This document shows, piece by piece, positions 31,311-34,063 of a stretch of DNA of 34,063 nt. This DNA is from a bacterium (lineage in GTDB: Bacteria > Hydrothermota > UBA3073 > JACQXS01). Below the pieces are notes generated by a model, which was not told the origin of the DNA, made no database searches, and saw only the letters and a list, made by a program, of their open reading frames with translations. The DNA is taken from positions 1 to 34,063 of the forward strand of contig JAUWHX010000074.1 in assembly GCA_030605695.1 (NCBI GenBank), in the 5' to 3' direction. The position numbers and the translations under genes were made by a program. How positions within the stretch are numbered: the stretch's first letter is position 1; every line of letters starts with the position of its first letter.

Positions 31311-32498
31311 GTGGTTAATAAAATGGAAGAGACACTAAATAAAATTGCTATTATCGCAAAGAGGAATAATATTAAAGCGTATGTAGTTGGTGGAGCTGTG
31401 CGGGATACTTTGCTCGGCAGAAAAGACTTTGGTATAGATATTACAATTGAGGGTAATGGAATGGAATTTGCTAAAATACTTCAAAAGGAGTTTGGTGGCT
31501 TATTGCGTCAACATTCAAAATTTGGAACCGCCTCTTTAATTTTTAATAAAAGAACTATTGATATTGCAAGCTGTAGAGAAGAAAAATATCCCGGAGTAGC
31601 TGAACTTCCGAAGGTAAAAATGTGCACCTTCAAAGAAGACCTGAAGCGAAGGGACTTTACAATAAATACACTTGCATGGGACCTTGAGACAAAAGAGCTA
31701 ATAGACTTATTTAATGGCAGAAAAGATTTAGATGCCAAGTTAATAAGAGTACTCCATCCCAAGAGCTTTGTTGATGACCCAACGAGGATATTTCGTGCAC
31801 TAAGATTTGCAGGCAAACTTGGTTTCAGGCTTGAGCCAGTTACTAAATCTCTTGCTCTCGATGCCATAAAAAAAGGGTTTATAGAAAAACTCTCTCCGAA
31901 AAGGATAAGAGACCAGATTATTTTAATTCTCAAAGAATCTGACCGTCAAAAAATACTTGAACTTATGTATCAGTTCGGAATCTTTAAGCACATAGGACTC
32001 AAGTTGCCGGAAGTTGAGTTATTCAGAAACATAGATAAGAATCTTATTCACAATTCACGATTCACGATTCACGATTCACGAATAGGGTTTGTTTATTTGC
32101 TTGGCATTATTGAACTCAAAAATCCTCCTAAGTTTCTTACTTTTACTCGGCGTGAGCTTCAAAAGATTGACCACGTACACACAATTTTAGCCCATTTATC
32201 CAAGCTTGAATCTGCCCAAAAACCAAGTGAAGTATATGACTTGCTCTATCCCTCAGGTAATGAAGAACTTTTATTTATAGCTTCGACTTACCCTAAATTA
32301 AAACCGAAAATCCTAAAATTCCTGAAAGTTTACAAGAAAGTAAAATTAAGTATCAGTGGTAAGGATTTGAGTCAGCTCGGAATAAAAAAGGGACCTTTAT
32401 ATAAAGAATTGCTTTCTACTACACTTTATGCAAAACTTGATGGCAAAGTCCAAGGGAAAAAAGAAGAACTTGAGTTTGTAAAAAGTAGAGCTTCATAA
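31311..32498 (+). CDS. tRNA nucleotidyltransferase/poly(A) polymerase family protein with altered DxD
   Basis: This class II nucleotidyltransferase of 395 residues has VVGGAVRDTLLGR, TIDIASCREEKYPG (with the third catalytic Asp), RRDFTINTLAW, DLFNGRKDLDAKLIRVLHP and DPTRIFRALRFAGKLGF. The family's two metal-binding Asp residues appear as G41-I42-D43 (from the GTG start) instead of D-x-D; codon GGT at 31431 differs from GAT by one base. Activity is therefore doubtful unless a sequencing error is involved. A 7-bp array (32046-32080) adds about 12 residues near 246-257. GTG at 31311 and ATG at 31323 are both possible starts. The window's tRNA-Ser lacks an encoded CCA, so the cell needs such an enzyme. 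Confidence 0.85.
   Translation: MVNKMEETLNKIAIIAKRNNIKAYVVGGAVRDTLLGRKDFGIDITIEGNGMEFAKILQKEFGGLLRQHSKFGTASLIFNKRTIDIASCREEKYPGVAELPKVKMCTFKEDLKRRDFTINTLAWDLETKELIDLFNGRKDLDAKLIRVLHPKSFVDDPTRIFRALRFAGKLGFRLEPVTKSLALDAIKKGFIEKLSPKRIRDQIILILKESDRQKILELMYQFGIFKHIGLKLPEVELFRNIDKNLIHNSRFTIHDSRIGFVYLLGIIELKNPPKFLTFTRRELQKIDHVHTILAHLSKLESAQKPSEVYDLLYPSGNEELLFIASTYPKLKPKILKFLKVYKKVKLSISGKDLSQLGIKKGPLYKELLSTTLYAKLDGKVQGKKEELEFVKSRAS
32046..32080. repeat. Heptanucleotide array (ATTCACG)5 in the CCA-enzyme-like gene
   Basis: ATTCACA followed by four exact ATTCACG units. It encodes an H-N-S-R-F-T-I-H-D-S-R stretch. Confidence 0.92.
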
Positions 32499-32500
32499 AA

Positions 32501-33031
32501 ATGGAATTAGAGCGAAATGTTAGGTCATTTGGAAGAGTAGTTTGGTTATCTATCATAACATTTGGAATATATTACTGGATTTATCTGTTCAAAACATTGA
32601 ATGAGATGGAAAGTGCATTTACATTTACTTCTCAAGAGATAGTTCCACGAAAAGTTAGATTATTCCTGATTGTCTATCTTGTAGTTACAATAATCTTGAG
32701 TGGTATCCGTACAGGATTGAGGACTTTTTTAGAAACCAACTTAACTCCGGTGAACTTTTCTGCCTGGCAAATAATTGGAACTTCCATCTGTATGTCTCTC
32801 GCCGTTGCATTCTGGGTTCCATTTGTAAAGCTGATTGAGCTATGCCAGACCAAAAGAGAAATAAATCCCTTAACTAAAGAAATTATATGGATACTGCTTA
32901 CAGTAACTGTAGCTTTACCTTTTACTTCTATCATTGGCACAAAAGCTTTAATATGGATAAACCTGCCTATTTCTTTGGTTTTCTTTTATTTGATAGTAAA
33001 ACAGGTAAATAGAATCTGGAAAGGAGTATAA
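32501..33031 (+). CDS. DUF4234-like integral membrane protein
   Basis: The 176-residue protein has four predicted membrane segments. The first part, RSFGRVVWLSIITFGIYYWI followed by YLFKTLNEM, matches the DUF4234 pattern (I-T-F-G-I-Y-x-x-Y-W). Function is unknown. It starts 2 bases after the CCA-gene stop and is followed within 3 bases by the LptE-like gene, so these are one transcript. Confidence 0.7.
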   Translation: MELERNVRSFGRVVWLSIITFGIYYWIYLFKTLNEMESAFTFTSQEIVPRKVRLFLIVYLVVTIILSGIRTGLRTFLETNLTPVNFSAWQIIGTSICMSLAVAFWVPFVKLIELCQTKREINPLTKEIIWILLTVTVALPFTSIIGTKALIWINLPISLVFFYLIVKQVNRIWKGV

Positions 33032-33034
33032 AAT

Positions 33035-33520
33035 ATGAATCTACTTCAAAAAATATATGTTCTTATACTTTTATGTTTTTGTACTCTGAGTTGTGCTTAT
33101 AATTTTAGAGGATTTGTGGCAAGGGATATTCATTCCATTGCTATCCCAGTTTTTGAGAATCGGACAGTTAAGTATGGAATAGAGGAGCAGTTGACAAAGT
33201 TAGTGACAGACGCTTTTATTAAAGATAATAGATTAAAATTGCTTGACAGGAAATCTGCAGACTCCATACTTCTTGGTGAAATTGTGAGATATAATAAAGC
33301 TCCTTTTTCTTACGATGACCAGGAAAATGTTAAAGATTATAAAGTTGAGCTCGGCATAAAACTCACTTACAAAAAGAGTTCGGGAGATAAAATCATCATT
33401 GAAAAGGAACTCAGAGATTGGAGTTTGTATTCCTCGCAGGAAACAGAAGAAGATGGATTAGAGAAGTTATGCGAGAAGCTTGCAGATGATATATTAAAAG
33501 GAATTATGGGGGGCTGGTAA
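33035..33520 (+). CDS. lptE: LptE-like LPS-assembly lipoprotein
   Basis: The 161-residue protein has a lipoprotein-type signal with Cys20 in LCFCTLSC, then the LptE start AYNFRGFVARDIHSIAIPVF and ENRTVKYGIEEQLTKLVTDAF. The middle KLLDRKSADSILLGEIVRYNKAPF and a beta-rich C-terminal half complete the family fold. LptE plugs the LptD translocon at the outer membrane, so lipopolysaccharide export is implied. A good ribosome binding site (AAGGAG) precedes the ATG. Confidence 0.82.
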   Translation: MNLLQKIYVLILLCFCTLSCAYNFRGFVARDIHSIAIPVFENRTVKYGIEEQLTKLVTDAFIKDNRLKLLDRKSADSILLGEIVRYNKAPFSYDDQENVKDYKVELGIKLTYKKSSGDKIIIEKELRDWSLYSSQETEEDGLEKLCEKLADDILKGIMGGW

Positions 33521-33529
33521 GGAACGAAA

Positions 33530-34063
33530 ATGAACTTTATGACTAAAGCGTTGGGTAAAAGTCCAGATGATATTTGCAAGAAGGATATACTGGATTATAT
33601 CAGAAATAAAGAGATTAAGATACTCAATCTTTGTTATATTGGAAGCGACAGCAAGCTGAAGAGTGTTAATTTCCCGACATCCAATCTTGCATATATAGAT
33701 TCCGTATTGTCCAGAGGTGAGCGGATAGCGAGTGTATTTCTTCATAGAGCCATTGAATCTGAGGAGTATTATATTATCCCAAAGTATCGGACTGCCTTTC
33801 TGAATCCATTTTCAAAAGAGCCCACTCTTAACATTCTTTGCTCTTGCTTCAATAAGGATGGTGATCTCTCATCTGCGGCTCCATCTACCGTATTAGAGAG
33901 AGCGGCAGCGAGATTCACGGAGAAAACAGGATTAAATATCACAGCGGCTGGCGAATTGGAATACTTTGTGATATATCCCGAAGCCGATGATTTGTTCAAG
34001 ACTACTCTCAGGCATTATCACAGCTCTTCTCCATTTACTATGTGGGAGGATATGCGGAACGAG
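33530..34063 (+). CDS. glnA: Glutamine synthetase, N-terminal part (runs off the window)
   Basis: From ATG 33530 (AAGGA upstream) the frame stays open for 178 codons to the window end. It encodes ILNLCYIGSDSKLKSVNFP, SVLSRGERIASVFLHRAIES, YYIIPKYRTAFLNPFSKEPT, ILCSCFNKDGDLSSAAPST and ITAAGELEYFVIYPEADDLF. The last part holds the G-E-x-E-Y-F-V type segment of the glutamine synthetase catalytic entry. The N-terminal beta-grasp style fits a longer GS subtype found in Bacteroidetes-like organisms. It would make glutamine from glutamate and ammonia. Confidence 0.8.
   Translation, partial: MNFMTKALGKSPDDICKKDILDYIRNKEIKILNLCYIGSDSKLKSVNFPTSNLAYIDSVLSRGERIASVFLHRAIESEEYYIIPKYRTAFLNPFSKEPTLNILCSCFNKDGDLSSAAPSTVLERAAARFTEKTGLNITAAGELEYFVIYPEADDLFKTTLRHYHSSSPFTMWEDMRNE

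Noticed and set aside
32046-32080. Tandem repeats as a possible CRISPR array
   Set aside because: The units are 7 bp without spacers and lie within a coding frame; no cas genes are present in the window.

Overview
The window looks like chromosomal DNA of an uncultured, low-GC, Gram-negative bacterium. Outer-membrane biology is shown by an LptE-like lipoprotein, a Wza-like export protein and two secreted proteins with C-terminal 'YPNP/HPNP' type IX secretion sorting domains. The T9SS signatures, the alpha/beta-type glycyl-tRNA synthetase and the repeat style suggest an FCB-group or candidate-phylum lineage (WOR-3/Stahlbacteria, Cloacimonetes or similar). That placement is inference; there is no rRNA or phylogenetic marker here to settle it.

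Layout. 1-1698: a T9SS-sorted secreted protein (+). 1690-4906 (-): a GT4 glycosyltransferase and the glycyl-tRNA synthetase beta subunit, which is split into two reading frames by a single in-frame TAA. 5080-6365 (-): a LemA protein and an outer-membrane/secreted protein whose frame is broken exactly at three perfect copies of a 7-bp repeat. 6366-7539: a gene-poor stretch with hairpin repeats, a gene fragment, tRNA-Ser(GGA) and the probable promoter of the next operon. 7540-31291 (+): a long, nearly uninterrupted polysaccharide locus. 31311-34063 (+): a CCA-adding-enzyme family gene, a DUF4234-like membrane protein, LptE and the start of glutamine synthetase, which runs off the window.

The polysaccharide locus reads as a Wzx/Wzy-dependent pathway. 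It has a WbaP/WcaJ-type initiating phosphotransferase (27923), glycosyltransferases (19334, 20482, 21476, 23975, 26677), a flippase (17825), a polymerase/ligase (13786), a Wzz-type chain-length protein without a kinase domain (9912) and a Wza-like export protein (9204). Sugar-nucleotide genes are an RmlC-family epimerase, an RmlB-like 4,6-dehydratase, a WecC/WbpA-type dehydrogenase, a WecB/WbpI-type 2-epimerase, a GalE-like SDR and a WbpB-like Gfo/Idh/MocA oxidoreductase. Three unexpected members sit among them: an 856-residue T9SS-sorted protein with 14 propeller-like repeats, a GH99-like glycosidase and a B12-type radical SAM protein.

The most unusual property is the repeat landscape. At least eleven short arrays of degenerate 7-bp tandem repeats occur in 34 kb, from several sequence families. 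Seven lie inside conserved genes, where they add about 12-25 residues without breaking the frame; two form gene ends or gaps; and one, in the outer-membrane protein gene, does break the frame and could act as an on/off switch. Most larger intergenic gaps hold long imperfect inverted repeats, several built from a CACGAAA-type motif. Two further palindromes, TCCGTTAGCTAACGGA and a TTCCACAGGATTCTGTGAA type, are also dispersed, the latter inside genes as well.
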